NCBI RefSeq assembly: GCF_000717995.1
Contig: NZ_JODM01000003.1
Coordinates: forward strand, 279,835-343,834
From: Streptomyces violaceorubidus
GTDB lineage: Bacteria > Actinomycetota > Actinomycetes > Streptomycetales > Streptomycetaceae
Direction: 5' to 3'
DNA: 64,000 nucleotides
Shown here: piece after piece, positions 43,575-51,776 of the stretch
Numbering within the stretch: the first letter of the stretch is position 1
Layout: every line of letters starts with the position of its first letter
Notes under the pieces: model-generated
Told to the model about the DNA's origin: nothing
Seen by the model: only the letters and a program-made list of their open reading frames with translations
Database searches by the model: none
Program-made: the position numbers and the translations under genes

Positions 43575-44887
43575 GACCCCGCGGTCCGGTGAGCCGCCGG
43601 GTACGGGGAGTGCTGCTCCTGGCCGCCGTGTTCGCCGCCCTCCAGCTGGCGAACGTCACCGGCCGGGACACCCCCGACACCAGGAACTACCTGTCGTACG
43701 CCATGAGTCTGACCGGGGAGAGCAAGCGCGGGGCGGCGACGGCCACCATCGACTACGTGTGCGCGTCCCGGGCGGAGCGGGCCCGCCGGGACCAGAGCGT
43801 GCACGTGGTCCGCTTCCACCGCCCCGACCCCGCCGACGAGGTGCTGGCGGAGTGCCGGAAGCAGGAGTGGGCGGCGGTGCGGCCGCGGCTGGCGGCCGGG
43901 CAGACCGGCGGGCACACGGTGCCGTACATGTCGGAGCGCTTCATGGCGATCTTCGAGGCGCGGCCGGGCTATCCGGCGTTCCTGGTGCCGTTCGTGCTGG
44001 CCTTCGGGGTGACGTGGGGCCTGTGGGCGGCGGGGGTCGTGATCGCGGGCGCGGGCGGCGTCCTGGTCTTCCTGATCCTGCGGACCCTGTCGGTCCCGGT
44101 GCCGCTCGCGCTGGCCGGGCAGGCGCTGTACTACGTACTGCCGTGCGGGACGACCGCGATGCGGCCGATGACCGAGGGCCTGCTGATGGCGCTGACGCTG
44201 GCCGCGGTGTGGGGCTGCGCGCTGGTGCTGCGGGCGGGCCGGCGGCGGGCCGGGCTCGCGCTGGTCGCCGCCTCGCTGTCGGCCCTGTTCACGGTCAAGC
44301 ACTCCCAGGCGCTGTTCCTCGGCCTGTGCCTGGCGGCGGCCGGTGCGGTGATCGCCCTGCGCCGGCACCGGCGGCTGCGGCGGCACGGAAGCGGCCCGCC
44401 ACCCCGGGAGGTGCTGGCGCTCGCGGCCGTGGGGCTGGCCGGTGCGGCCGCGACGCTGGTGCTGGCGCGGCTGCTGCACTACCCGTCCGAGGCGGACAGC
44501 CTCCAGGATCTGCTCACCGACCACTTCGCCCGACCCGACCGCGCGCGTCCGTGGCCGGAGTTCTGGCAGTTGCAGGGCAACTTCTGGGTGGAGTGGCTGC
44601 GCAGGCAGGCGTGGCAGCCGCTGTTCGCGGCGGCGCTGGCCGCCGGGGCGTGGGGCGCCGTGCGGCGCGGGGGCGCGGTCGGCGGTTTCCTGGTCGCGGC
44701 GGCGTGCACCGGGATCCTCACCCAGGCGGGGCACCCCGACATCAACATCTGGGGCGAGCGGCTGATCGTCCTGGCGTGGCTGCTGCCGGTGGTGGGGGTG
44801 CCGCTGCTGCTGGAGCCGGTGGTGCGGGGCGGCCGGGTGCCGCTGCCCGTGCAGGGCCGACCGGACCGGGCGGGCGCGGTCGGCTGA
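43571..44887 (+). CDS. Polytopic membrane protein of the wall-polymer block, GT-C-like
   Basis: A 438-residue membrane protein with about nine helices. A short basic start leads into VRGVLLLAAVFAALQLA. A large first extracytoplasmic loop (about 35-130) contains DTPDTRNYLSYAMS. Later helices include YPAFLVPFVLAFGVTWGLWAAG and VLALAAVGLAGAAATLVLARLL. The overall plan, a long first loop with an acidic pair followed by many helices, resembles GT-C glycosyltransferases that use lipid-linked sugars, but no signature proves this. Its start overlaps the copy 3 stop, so it belongs to the same operon. Confidence 0.65.
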   Translation: MRPRGPVSRRVRGVLLLAAVFAALQLANVTGRDTPDTRNYLSYAMSLTGESKRGAATATIDYVCASRAERARRDQSVHVVRFHRPDPADEVLAECRKQEWAAVRPRLAAGQTGGHTVPYMSERFMAIFEARPGYPAFLVPFVLAFGVTWGLWAAGVVIAGAGGVLVFLILRTLSVPVPLALAGQALYYVLPCGTTAMRPMTEGLLMALTLAAVWGCALVLRAGRRRAGLALVAASLSALFTVKHSQALFLGLCLAAAGAVIALRRHRRLRRHGSGPPPREVLALAAVGLAGAAATLVLARLLHYPSEADSLQDLLTDHFARPDRARPWPEFWQLQGNFWVEWLRRQAWQPLFAAALAAGAWGAVRRGGAVGGFLVAAACTGILTQAGHPDINIWGERLIVLAWLLPVVGVPLLLEPVVRGGRVPLPVQGRPDRAGAVG

Positions 44888-44933
44888 GCGTCCGCCACCC
44901 GGGTGACTTGGGCCGTTGAGGGATTGACGGGGG

Positions 44934-44965
44934 CGACCCCGCCGGGAACATACGCCAAATGTCTC
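44934..44965 (+). promoter_or_regulatory. Candidate promoter for the second membrane protein gene
   Basis: TTGACG at 44934-44939 is followed 17-19 bases on by AACATACG, a loose -10, about 25 bases before the GTG start at 44991. Confidence 0.35.
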
Positions 44966-44990
44966 GAATGCCCCACACTCCCGCCGTGTC

Positions 44991-46544
44991 GTGAGCGCCG
45001 ACGTCCTCGTCCGGCGGCCGGTGCGCGGCGCGACGGCGCTGCGCGGCGGACGCATCTGGCGCCCATCCCCGTACCAGGCCGCCGGTTTCCTCTTCTTCCT
45101 CGTGATGGCGCTGGCGTACTGGGCGGTGCCGCTGTGCTGCGACGCCGGCCAGCACGCGGCCGTCGTCGAGCGCCTGAAGGAGAACCTCCTCCATCCCCGG
45201 CACCCGATGGCCGATCTGCCGGGCGCGGGCAGCGCGTACTACTCGCCGTACGCGGTGGCACAGGGTGCGTTCGCCCGGCTGACGGGGCTGGGCGGCTGGG
45301 AGGTGGTGCGGCTCGCCGGGCCGCTGAACCTGCTGGTGCTGCTGACCGGCCTCGGCCGCTTCGTGCGGGTGCTGACCCCGCGGCCGTGGGCGCCGGTGCT
45401 GGCGCTGGGCGCGATGACGCTGCTGTGGGGCACCGAGCGGGCGTGGTGGAGCGGCTACCTCGGGCTGATGTCGATGACGGGCAACCTGGGCTACCCGTCG
45501 GCCTTCGCGATCGGGCTCACCTTCTGGGCCTGGGCGCTGACCGGCGCACGGGCGCGGGACCGGCGCCGGGTGCGGTACGTGGGGCCGAGCGGACTGCGCG
45601 GCCTGCCCGGTTACGCGGGGCTCGGCGCCCTGTACGGCCTGATCCTCCTCGTCCACCCGATCACCTCGGTGGCGGCGGCGCTCGGCGCGGTGGCGCTGGT
45701 CGCCGGGTGGCAGCGGGGATGGCGCGGGCCGGTCGTGGGGCGGTGGGCGCTGACCGGCGCCGTGGCGGCGGGGGTGGCGGCCGGCTGGCCGTACTTCGAC
45801 GTGTTCGCGCTGGCCGGCGACGACAGCGTGGACGCGATGCACCGGGTGCTGTACCTCCACCTGCCCGGGGAGTTCTGGCTGGCCCTGCTCGGTCTGCCGG
45901 CCCTGTGGGCGCGCGGACGCCGCTCGCCGCGGGATCCGCTGGTGCTGATGTTCGCGCTGGACTGCGCGGTGGTGGCGTACGGCTGGGTGAGCGGCCACTA
46001 CACCTACGGCCGGATCCTCGGGCTCACACTGGTGCCCCCGCAGTTCGCCCTGGCGGTGGAGCTGGCGGCGCCCCGGCCCTGGGAGCGGCGGCGGGCGGTG
46101 CTCGGCTGGGCCGCGACGGCCGGCGCCCTGCTGGGGTTCCTCACGGTCCATGCGGGGGCGGTGGTGCCGCGCGCGCTGGACCCGGTGGGTTTCGAGCAGC
46201 CGCCCCGGTGGCCGGCGTACACGTGGGCGGCCCGGCACATCGGCCCCGGCGAGGTCGTGATCACCGACGGCTACTACGCCGGGCACTCCCTCGCCGGGTA
46301 CGGGCCGAACCTCGCGGCGCCCGCCTGGCCGGACCCGGCGCTGGACGAGCGGGAGCGCGGGCGGCGGGTGGCCGACGTCGAGGCGTACCTCGCGCCGGAC
46401 TCCACCCGCGCCGAGCGCGCCGCCGTCGTCCGCCGCTACCACGTCCGCTGGCTGCTGCTGACCCGCTGGCACCCGGTGCCCGAGGAGGCGGTGGTGGTCG
46501 CGTGGAGCGAACGGACGGGTGAGGTGCTGGCGCGGGTGGGGTGA
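44991..46544 (+). CDS. Polytopic membrane protein, function unknown
   Basis: A 517-residue protein with about ten helices: AAGFLFFLVMALAYWAVPL, NLGYPSAFAIGLTFWAWALTG, LGALYGLILLVHPITSVAAALG and LLGFLTVHAGAVV. The first loop contains CCDAGQHAAVVERL and SAYYSPY, a layout like the GT-C family or polyprenyl-phosphate-sugar users. A C-terminal soluble region of about 90 residues (GPGEVVITDGYYAGHSLAGYGPN in part) resembles the extracytoplasmic tails of arabinosyl- or mannosyltransferase-like proteins. It follows the operon above after 103 bp with its own possible promoter, and is convergent with ohrA. Confidence 0.65.
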   Translation: MSADVLVRRPVRGATALRGGRIWRPSPYQAAGFLFFLVMALAYWAVPLCCDAGQHAAVVERLKENLLHPRHPMADLPGAGSAYYSPYAVAQGAFARLTGLGGWEVVRLAGPLNLLVLLTGLGRFVRVLTPRPWAPVLALGAMTLLWGTERAWWSGYLGLMSMTGNLGYPSAFAIGLTFWAWALTGARARDRRRVRYVGPSGLRGLPGYAGLGALYGLILLVHPITSVAAALGAVALVAGWQRGWRGPVVGRWALTGAVAAGVAAGWPYFDVFALAGDDSVDAMHRVLYLHLPGEFWLALLGLPALWARGRRSPRDPLVLMFALDCAVVAYGWVSGHYTYGRILGLTLVPPQFALAVELAAPRPWERRRAVLGWAATAGALLGFLTVHAGAVVPRALDPVGFEQPPRWPAYTWAARHIGPGEVVITDGYYAGHSLAGYGPNLAAPAWPDPALDERERGRRVADVEAYLAPDSTRAERAAVVRRYHVRWLLLTRWHPVPEEAVVVAWSERTGEVLARVG

Positions 46545-46574
46545 CCGCCCAGACCGCGGTGACCCTGCCGGGGA

Positions 46575-46988
46575 CTACTCGATGACGAGCTCGACCGGGA
46601 TGTTGCCGCGGGTGGCGTTGGAGTAGGGGCAGACCTGGTGGGCCTGCTCGACCAGCTTGCGGCCGGTCTCCTCGTCGACGCCCTCGGGCAGCTCGATGCG
46701 GAGGGTGACGGCGAGCGCGAAGCCCTCGCCCTGCTTGCCGATGCCGACCTCGGCGGTCACCGCGGCGTCGCTGACGTCGACCTTCGCCGCCCGGCCCGCC
46801 AGACCGAGGGCGCTGCCGAAGCAGGCGGCGTACCCGGCGGCGAACAGCTGCTCGGGGTTGGTCCCCTCGCCGTTGCCGCCCATCTCGACGGGGAATCCGA
46901 GGGCGAGGTCGAGCTTGCCGTCGGAGGTGACGGCGCGGCCGTCGCGGCCGTGGGTGGCGGTGGCGGCGGCGGTGTAGAGCGCGTCCAT
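46575..46988 (-). CDS. ohrA: Organic hydroperoxide resistance protein (Ohr/OsmC family)
   Basis: A 137-residue thiol peroxidase that reduces organic hydroperoxides. The two redox cysteines are in GYAACFGSAL and HQVCPYSNATRGN, and the start MDALYTAAATATHGRDG is typical. ATG 46988 is chosen over an upstream start whose extra residues would overlap the operator region. It is divergent from ohrR, with two OhrR-type palindromes in between. In S. coelicolor the matching pair is controlled by OhrR in response to peroxides. Confidence 0.95.
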   Translation of the reverse strand: MDALYTAAATATHGRDGRAVTSDGKLDLALGFPVEMGGNGEGTNPEQLFAAGYAACFGSALGLAGRAAKVDVSDAAVTAEVGIGKQGEGFALAVTLRIELPEGVDEETGRKLVEQAHQVCPYSNATRGNIPVELVIE

Positions 46989-47061
46989 GGGAGAAACCGT
47001 CCCTTTCAGGAGGAGGCCTGGGTGCCTGACAGCCACCAGTAGAGCACGCAACCGAGCCGGA

Positions 47062-47091
47062 CGCAACTTAATTGCGCACAACTAAATTGTG
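47062..47091. promoter_or_regulatory. Tandem OhrR operators between ohrA and ohrR
   Basis: There are two adjoining 15-bp palindromes: CGCAA-CTTAA-TTGCG (47062-47076) and CACAA-CTAAA-TTGTG (47077-47091). Their AT-rich centres stand out in this GC-rich DNA and match the known OhrR operator form. Centres are 15 bp apart, so bound dimers would sit on different faces of the helix. Confidence 0.85.
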
Positions 47092-47121
47092 AACAAGTAC
47101 GAGTCCGCTACCCTGGAGCGC

Positions 47122-47592
47122 ATGACCACGCCCGCCACCGACTGGCTCCGCCTGGACCAGCAGATCTGCTTCTCCCTGAACGCCGCGTCGCGCGCCTTCG
47201 GCGGCGTCTACCGCGTCGTCCTCAAGGACCTGGGGCTCACCTACCCGCAGTACCTGGTCATGATGGTGCTGTGGGAGCACGGCGAGCTGCCGGTGAAGAA
47301 GCTCGGCGAGCACCTCCGGCTCGACTCCGGCACCCTGTCCCCCCTACTCAAGCGGCTGGAGGCGGCCGGTCTGGTGCGGCGCGAGCGCAGCGCGCGCGAC
47401 GAGCGGTCGGTCCAGGTGCGGCTGACCGGGGAGGGCTCGGCGCTGCGCGAGCGGGCCGTCGAGGTGCCGCGCCGGATCTCCGCGGCGACCGGCCTGGACC
47501 TCGCCGAAATCCAGGACCTGCGTGCCCGCCTCGACCGGCTCACGGCGGCACTGGACGCGTACGGCACCGATCCGGCCCCCGAACCGTCCTGA
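47122..47592 (+). CDS. ohrR: MarR-family organic peroxide sensor OhrR
   Basis: A 156-residue MarR-type regulator. The peroxide-sensing cysteine is in LDQQICFSLNAASRAF near residue 15, and the winged helix covers ELPVKKLGEHLRLDSGTLSPLLKRLE. Oxidation of the cysteine releases the operator and induces ohrA. ATG 47122 has a CTGGAG ribosome site and gives the usual length. The GTG at 47089 lies inside the operator and is unlikely. Confidence 0.94.
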   Translation: MTTPATDWLRLDQQICFSLNAASRAFGGVYRVVLKDLGLTYPQYLVMMVLWEHGELPVKKLGEHLRLDSGTLSPLLKRLEAAGLVRRERSARDERSVQVRLTGEGSALRERAVEVPRRISAATGLDLAEIQDLRARLDRLTAALDAYGTDPAPEPS

Positions 47593-47667
47593 GGGGTGCG
47601 GGCGCCCGCGGGCGCCGGGATGACGGATCATGGCTAGCAAGGACCACTGAACGAAGGGGACGGCCGA

Positions 47668-48648
47668 ATGACCTGGCTGATCACCGGCGGCGCCGGATAC
47701 ATCGGGGCGCACGTCGTACGGGCGATGACCGAAGCGGGCGAGAAGGCCGTGGTCTACGACGACCTGTCGACGGGGATCGCCGAGCGCGTGCCCGACGGTG
47801 TCCCCCTGGTGGTGGGCTCGGTCCTGGACGGGGAGCGCGTGGCCCGTGCCCTGGCCGACCACTCGGTCACCGGCGTGGTGCACCTGGCCGCCAAGAAGCA
47901 GGTCGGCGAGTCGGTGGACCTGCCCCTGCACTACTACCGGGAGAACGTCGAGGGTCTGCGCGTCCTGCTGGACGCGGTCACGAAGGCCGAGGTCCCGTCC
48001 TTCGTCTTCTCCTCCTCCGCCGCCGTGTACGGCATGCCCGACGTCGACCTCGTGACCGAGGAGACGCCCTGCGTGCCGATGTCGCCGTACGGCGAGACCA
48101 AGCTGGCCGGCGAGTGGCTGGTCCGGGCCACCGGCAAGGCGGCGGGGCTGGCCACGGCGTGCCTGCGGTACTTCAACGTGGCGGGCGCGGCGAGCCCGGA
48201 GCTGGCCGACACCGGCGTCTACAACCTCGTCCCCATGGTCTTCGAGAAGCTGACGGAGTCCGCGGCCCCCCGGATCTTCGGCGACGACTACGCGACGCCG
48301 GACGGCACCTGCGTGCGCGACTACATCCACGTCGTCGACCTGGCCGAGGCGCACGTGGCGGCGGCCCGCGCCCTGCGGTCTTCGCCGGGCCGTGCCCTCA
48401 CCCTCAACATCGGCCGCGGCGAGGGCGTCTCCGTCCGCGAGATGATCGACCGCATCAACGCCCTCACCGGCTACGACCAGCCCCCGACGGTCACGCCCCG
48501 CCGCCCCGGCGACCCGGCCCGCGTCGTCGCCTCCGCCGACCGCGCCGCCGTCGAGCTGGACTGGAAGGCCAAGTGCGACGTCGAGGACATGATCACCTCG
48601 GCCTGGGCGGGCTGGGTACGGCTCCACCCGGAGGCGGCCCGGGACTGA
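47668..48648 (+). CDS. galE: UDP-glucose 4-epimerase
   Basis: A 326-residue short-chain dehydrogenase-type epimerase. The NAD-binding glycine motif is GGAGYIGAHVV at the N-terminus. The catalytic set is serine in FSSSAAVYG and Tyr-Lys in SPYGETKLAGE, and RYFNVAGA follows. It interconverts UDP-glucose and UDP-galactose (or the N-acetyl forms). A GAAGGGGAC ribosome site lies upstream. It stands alone and is not next to galT or galK, so supply of UDP-sugars for surface polymers in the flanking blocks is a reasonable role. Confidence 0.92.
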   Translation: MTWLITGGAGYIGAHVVRAMTEAGEKAVVYDDLSTGIAERVPDGVPLVVGSVLDGERVARALADHSVTGVVHLAAKKQVGESVDLPLHYYRENVEGLRVLLDAVTKAEVPSFVFSSSAAVYGMPDVDLVTEETPCVPMSPYGETKLAGEWLVRATGKAAGLATACLRYFNVAGAASPELADTGVYNLVPMVFEKLTESAAPRIFGDDYATPDGTCVRDYIHVVDLAEAHVAAARALRSSPGRALTLNIGRGEGVSVREMIDRINALTGYDQPPTVTPRRPGDPARVVASADRAAVELDWKAKCDVEDMITSAWAGWVRLHPEAARD

Positions 48649-48689
48649 CGCCCGGGACGCGGGACGCCGGGGCCGGGGCCGGGGCCGGG

Positions 48690-49127
48690 TCAGCGGGACG
48701 AGGAGACCTGCGCACGCACCCACGCCGGGTCCGGATTGGTGTACGTGCGGCCCGCCACGAGCAGCGTGGGCACGGTCTCGTTGCCGTCGTTGGCCCCCCG
48801 CACCACCTCCGCCCCGGCCTCGTCGCGCCAGATGTCGACCCAGTGCAACCGCCGCGCCTTCCGGCCCAGCCGGATGCGCAGCCGCAGGCAGTAGACACAC
48901 CCCGGCCGCCAGAAGACGACCGGCCGGCCGTCGGCGGCGCCGGCCCGCAGTGCCTGAGGCGCACCGACCGACCGGGGGAACACCAGCGGCGAGACCAGCC
49001 ACGCCAGCAGCACGAACAGGAGCGACAGCGCGGCACCCGTCCCCGGGCGCCCCTGGGCGAACGGCCCGCTCGCGGCCCCCGCTCCGGCGATCAGCAGCAG
49101 CACCGGGCCCGTCCACGCCCGCCTCAT
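48690..49127 (-). CDS. Membrane-anchored glutaredoxin/mycoredoxin-like protein
   Basis: 145 residues. Two short hydrophobic segments (GPVLLLIAGAGAASGPFA and ALSLLFVLLAWLVSPLVF) precede a glutaredoxin fold of about 80 residues. Its redox motif CVYC is in FWRPGCVYCLRLRIRLG, and the cis-proline loop is NGNETVPTLLVAGRTYTNP in outline. It probably uses mycothiol. Its ATG overlaps the DinB gene stop by four bases, so the two are co-translated. Confidence 0.8.
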   Translation of the reverse strand: MRRAWTGPVLLLIAGAGAASGPFAQGRPGTGAALSLLFVLLAWLVSPLVFPRSVGAPQALRAGAADGRPVVFWRPGCVYCLRLRIRLGRKARRLHWVDIWRDEAGAEVVRGANDGNETVPTLLVAGRTYTNPDPAWVRAQVSSSR

Positions 49128-49735
49128 CGGGTCCGGCCCGGCGTCGCCCGGCGCTCGGCCTCCCGGGCCGCGTCCTCGATCCGGTCCCGGTACGCAGCCC
49201 ACCACGCGGCGTCCCCCGCCGGCACACTGGAGTTGTCCTCGCGCATCCCCACGGCACCGTCCGTCAGCTCCCGGACGATGTCGGCGTGACCGGCGTGCCG
49301 CTGGGCGTCCGCGATCACCCGGATCACGGCATGGTGCAGCGTCACCTCGTCCTTGCCCTCCGGCCACCAGGGCACCTTGCCGACCGTGTCCAGCGCCAGC
49401 GCGTCGATCGTCGCGTCCGCGTGGGCCCACGCCCGGCGGTACACCCCCACGACGAACTCGCGTGACTCGTCGGCGGTGGCCCACATGTCCGCGTCGGCGT
49501 CGGCACCGTCCTCCATCCAGGGCAGCGCTTTGGGGGACGGCCGCCCGAACACCTCGCCGAGGTAGCCCAGTTCCACGGTGGCGGAGTGCTTCACCAGCCC
49601 GAGCAGGTTGGTACCGGTCGGCGTCGCCGGGCGCCGTATGTCGTACTCCGAGAGCCCTTCGAGTTTCCAGAGCAGGGCGTCGCGGGCCGACTGGAGGTAG
49701 AAGCGGAGATTGGCCTTGGGGTCTGTGGAGATCAT
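49124..49735 (-). CDS. DinB/DUF664 family protein (mycothiol-dependent enzyme fold)
   Basis: A 203-residue four-helix-bundle protein. It begins MISTDPKANLRFYLQSARDA and has LLGLVKHSATVELGYLGEVFG with the first metal-ligand histidine, then HAVIRVIADAQRHAGHADIVRELTDG in outline with further histidines. The family includes mycothiol- and bacillithiol-dependent thiol transferases. Pairing with a glutaredoxin-like gene supports a low-molecular-weight thiol link, but no substrate is known. Confidence 0.85.
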   Translation of the reverse strand: MISTDPKANLRFYLQSARDALLWKLEGLSEYDIRRPATPTGTNLLGLVKHSATVELGYLGEVFGRPSPKALPWMEDGADADADMWATADESREFVVGVYRRAWAHADATIDALALDTVGKVPWWPEGKDEVTLHHAVIRVIADAQRHAGHADIVRELTDGAVGMREDNSSVPAGDAAWWAAYRDRIEDAAREAERRATPGRTR

Positions 49736-49762
49736 CGGACCAGTGTGCCCCTCGCCCGGCGG

Positions 49763-50003
49763 TCACAGGGACGAGTCCGGCCGCCGTCTCCTTGAAGCCG
49801 CACGCCTCGAAGGAGAACGGGCGCAGGTGCTCCTCGGAGTCGACGTGGAGCCACTCACGGCCTGCCGCCCGCGCCCGCTCGGCGGCGAGCCCGACCAGCC
49901 GGGCGCCCATCCCGCGGGACCGGCGGTGCCGGGGGTCCTCGGCGAGCGGCGCGCCGAGGCCCGCCCAGTCCCGGGCCCGCGTGCGGACCCCGGCAGGGGC
50001 CAC
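49763..50003 (-). pseudogene. GNAT acetyltransferase remnant (C-terminal half only)
   Basis: About 80 codons between the TetR and DinB genes read like the acetyl-CoA-binding half of a GNAT protein: RSRGMGARLVGLAAERARAAG, then WLHVDSEEHLRPFSFEACGFKETAAGL. The N-terminal half is absent because the TetR gene ends right there, and no stop follows the natural C-terminus. It is a decayed fragment. Confidence 0.6.
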
Positions 50004-50020
50004 CGACAGCGGCCCCCGGC

Positions 50021-50650
50021 TCAGAGCGCCTTCAGGCCCTGAGCGGTCGCCCGGGCCAGCGATCCCAGGTAGCCCTTCGGCAGCTTCGGGCTGCGGATGA
50101 CCACCGATCGCCAGTACAGCGGGCCCGAGATGAGGTCGAGGGCCAGGTCGGTGTCGAGCGCCGGGTCCAGCTCACCGCGTTCGGCCGCCGCCGCGAGGAT
50201 CCTGCTGGCCACGCCGTCCTGGCCCTCGCGCAGGGTCTTCTGGAGCGCCTCGGCGATGTCGGGGTTGCGGGCCGCCTCCGCCTGGAGGTCGGGGATGATC
50301 TGCGAGGCCACGGGGTGGCGCAGGGCGCGGGAGGTCACCTCGTACAGCAGCCGCAGGTCGCCCTCCAGGGAGCCGGTGTCCGGCGCGGGCAGGCCCTGTA
50401 CGGCGAGGGCGGAGACGACGTCGAGCACCAGGTGCAGCTTGGAGCGCCAGCGCCGGTAGACGGCGGTCTTGCCGACGCCCGCGCGGCGCGCGATGCCCTC
50501 GATGGACATCCGGGCGTAGCCGACCGCCGCCAGTTCCCCGAAGACCGCCGCCCGGATGGCCTCCGTCACGTCCTCGCGCAGCACCGCCGCCCCCGCGGGG
50601 GCCCGGCGGCGCGGGCGCGGTGGCTCGTCGGCGGCGGCGTTGGTCGTCAT
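50021..50650 (-). CDS. TetR-family transcriptional regulator
   Basis: 209 residues. The N-terminal helix-turn-helix covers AVFGELAAVGYARMSIEGIARRAGVGKTAVYRRW, residues about 35-70. A ligand-binding domain of the AcrR C-terminal type follows (LEGDLRLLYEVTSRALRHP). It is divergent from a polysaccharide/teichoic acid export permease gene, and the gap holds two copies of a 26-bp operator-like repeat. Control of itself and of the exporter is therefore likely. Confidence 0.88.
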   Translation of the reverse strand: MTTNAAADEPPRPRRRAPAGAAVLREDVTEAIRAAVFGELAAVGYARMSIEGIARRAGVGKTAVYRRWRSKLHLVLDVVSALAVQGLPAPDTGSLEGDLRLLYEVTSRALRHPVASQIIPDLQAEAARNPDIAEALQKTLREGQDGVASRILAAAAERGELDPALDTDLALDLISGPLYWRSVVIRSPKLPKGYLGSLARATAQGLKAL

Positions 50651-50667
50651 GCGGGTCAAGCATAGGG

Positions 50668-50741
50668 CGTCACGACGAAACGGTTGCGTTCCGGCGTTGC
50701 CACGGCCTACGCTCACGTCACGACGATACGGTGCCGTCCCG
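50668..50741. promoter_or_regulatory. Two 26-bp direct repeats, probable TetR operators
   Basis: Copies at 50668-50693 and 50716-50741 begin with CGTCACGACGA and match at 22 of 26 positions. Each holds a short dyad, AACG-GTTG-CGTT in the first and ACGG-TG-CCGT in the second. They are 48 bp apart and lie between the divergent TetR and exporter genes. Confidence 0.65.
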
Positions 50742-50822
50742 ACGTAAATGAACACCCACGGTCACCCGGGTGAACGACGGGCGTCGCCCTCTCGCCCCCT
50801 CCCCCGAGCGAAAGCACCGGAT

Positions 50823-51776
50823 GTGAGCCAGGTCCTCGACCCCCCACCCCCGACCCGGGCATCGACCCAGGCCGCCACCGCCACCGCACCCCCGTCCGGC
50901 CCCGGCCACGACCTCGCGGCACTCGCCGCCCGGCACGGCCTGTCGGTCAGCGGTGCCCGCCCCTCCCTGCCCCAGTACGTCCGCCAGCTGTGGGCGCGCC
51001 GGCACTTCATCGGCGCCTTCTCCACCGCCAAGCTCACCGCCCAGTACAGCCAGGCCAAGCTGGGCCAGCTCTGGCAGGTGATGACGCCCCTGCTCAACGC
51101 GGCGGTGTACTACTTCATCTTCGGCCTGCTGCTGGACACCAGGCGCGACGTGGCGGACTTCGTCCCGTTCCTGGTCACCGGCGTGTTCGTGTGGACGTTC
51201 ACGCAGAGCTCGATCATGGCGGGCACCCGCGCCATCTCCGGCAACCTGGGCCTCGTCCGCGCCCTGCACTTCCCGCGGGCGGCACTGCCGGTGTCGTTCT
51301 GCCTCCAGCAGCTCCAGCAGCTGCTGTTCTCGATGTGCGCGCTGGTCGTGATCCTGCTGGCGTTCGGCGTGCCGCCCGGCCCCTCCTGGCTGCTGGCGGT
51401 CCCGGCCCTGGTGCTGCAGTTCGTGTTCAACGCGGGCCTGGCGATGATCATGGCCCGGGTGGGCTCGAAGATCCCCGACATGGCCCAGCTGATGCCGTTC
51501 CTGCTGCGCACCTGGATGTACGCCTCCGGCGTCATGTTCAGCATCGAGCACATGACCGGCCCGGACAGCGGCCTGCCGTCCTGGGTCGGCACCGCCCTCC
51601 AGCTCAACCCCGCCGTCGTCTACATCGACCTGATGCGCTTCGCCCTGATCGACAGCTTCGGCGGAAGCCAGCTGCCGCCCCATGTGTGGGCGCTCGCGGT
51701 GGGTTGGGCGCTGGTCGCCGGGATCGGCGGCTTCATCTACTTCTGGAAGGCCGAGGAGACATACGGTCGTGGCTGA
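50823..51776 (+). CDS. Polysaccharide/teichoic acid ABC exporter, permease subunit (TagG/Wzm-like)
   Basis: About 317 residues with six helices in the ABC-2 layout. The cytoplasmic interface helix (LPQYVRQLWARRHFIGAFSTAKL) is followed by QYSQAKLGQLWQVMTPLLNAAVYYFIFGL, then VPFLVTGVFVWTFTQSSIMAG and AWALVAGIGGF-type C-terminal helices. GTG 50823 is preferred over ATG 50748, because the 25 codons between them have 9 A/T third positions, unlike the rest of the gene. The ATPase gene overlaps its end by 8 bases. It should move lipid-linked wall polymer across the membrane, made by the neighbouring transferases. Confidence 0.88.
   Translation: MSQVLDPPPPTRASTQAATATAPPSGPGHDLAALAARHGLSVSGARPSLPQYVRQLWARRHFIGAFSTAKLTAQYSQAKLGQLWQVMTPLLNAAVYYFIFGLLLDTRRDVADFVPFLVTGVFVWTFTQSSIMAGTRAISGNLGLVRALHFPRAALPVSFCLQQLQQLLFSMCALVVILLAFGVPPGPSWLLAVPALVLQFVFNAGLAMIMARVGSKIPDMAQLMPFLLRTWMYASGVMFSIEHMTGPDSGLPSWVGTALQLNPAVVYIDLMRFALIDSFGGSQLPPHVWALAVGWALVAGIGGFIYFWKAEETYGRG

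Noticed and set aside
50748..50822. ATG 50748 as start of the exporter permease
   Set aside because: It would begin seven bases after an operator-like repeat and adds 25 codons with poor coding bias; GTG 50823 fits better.
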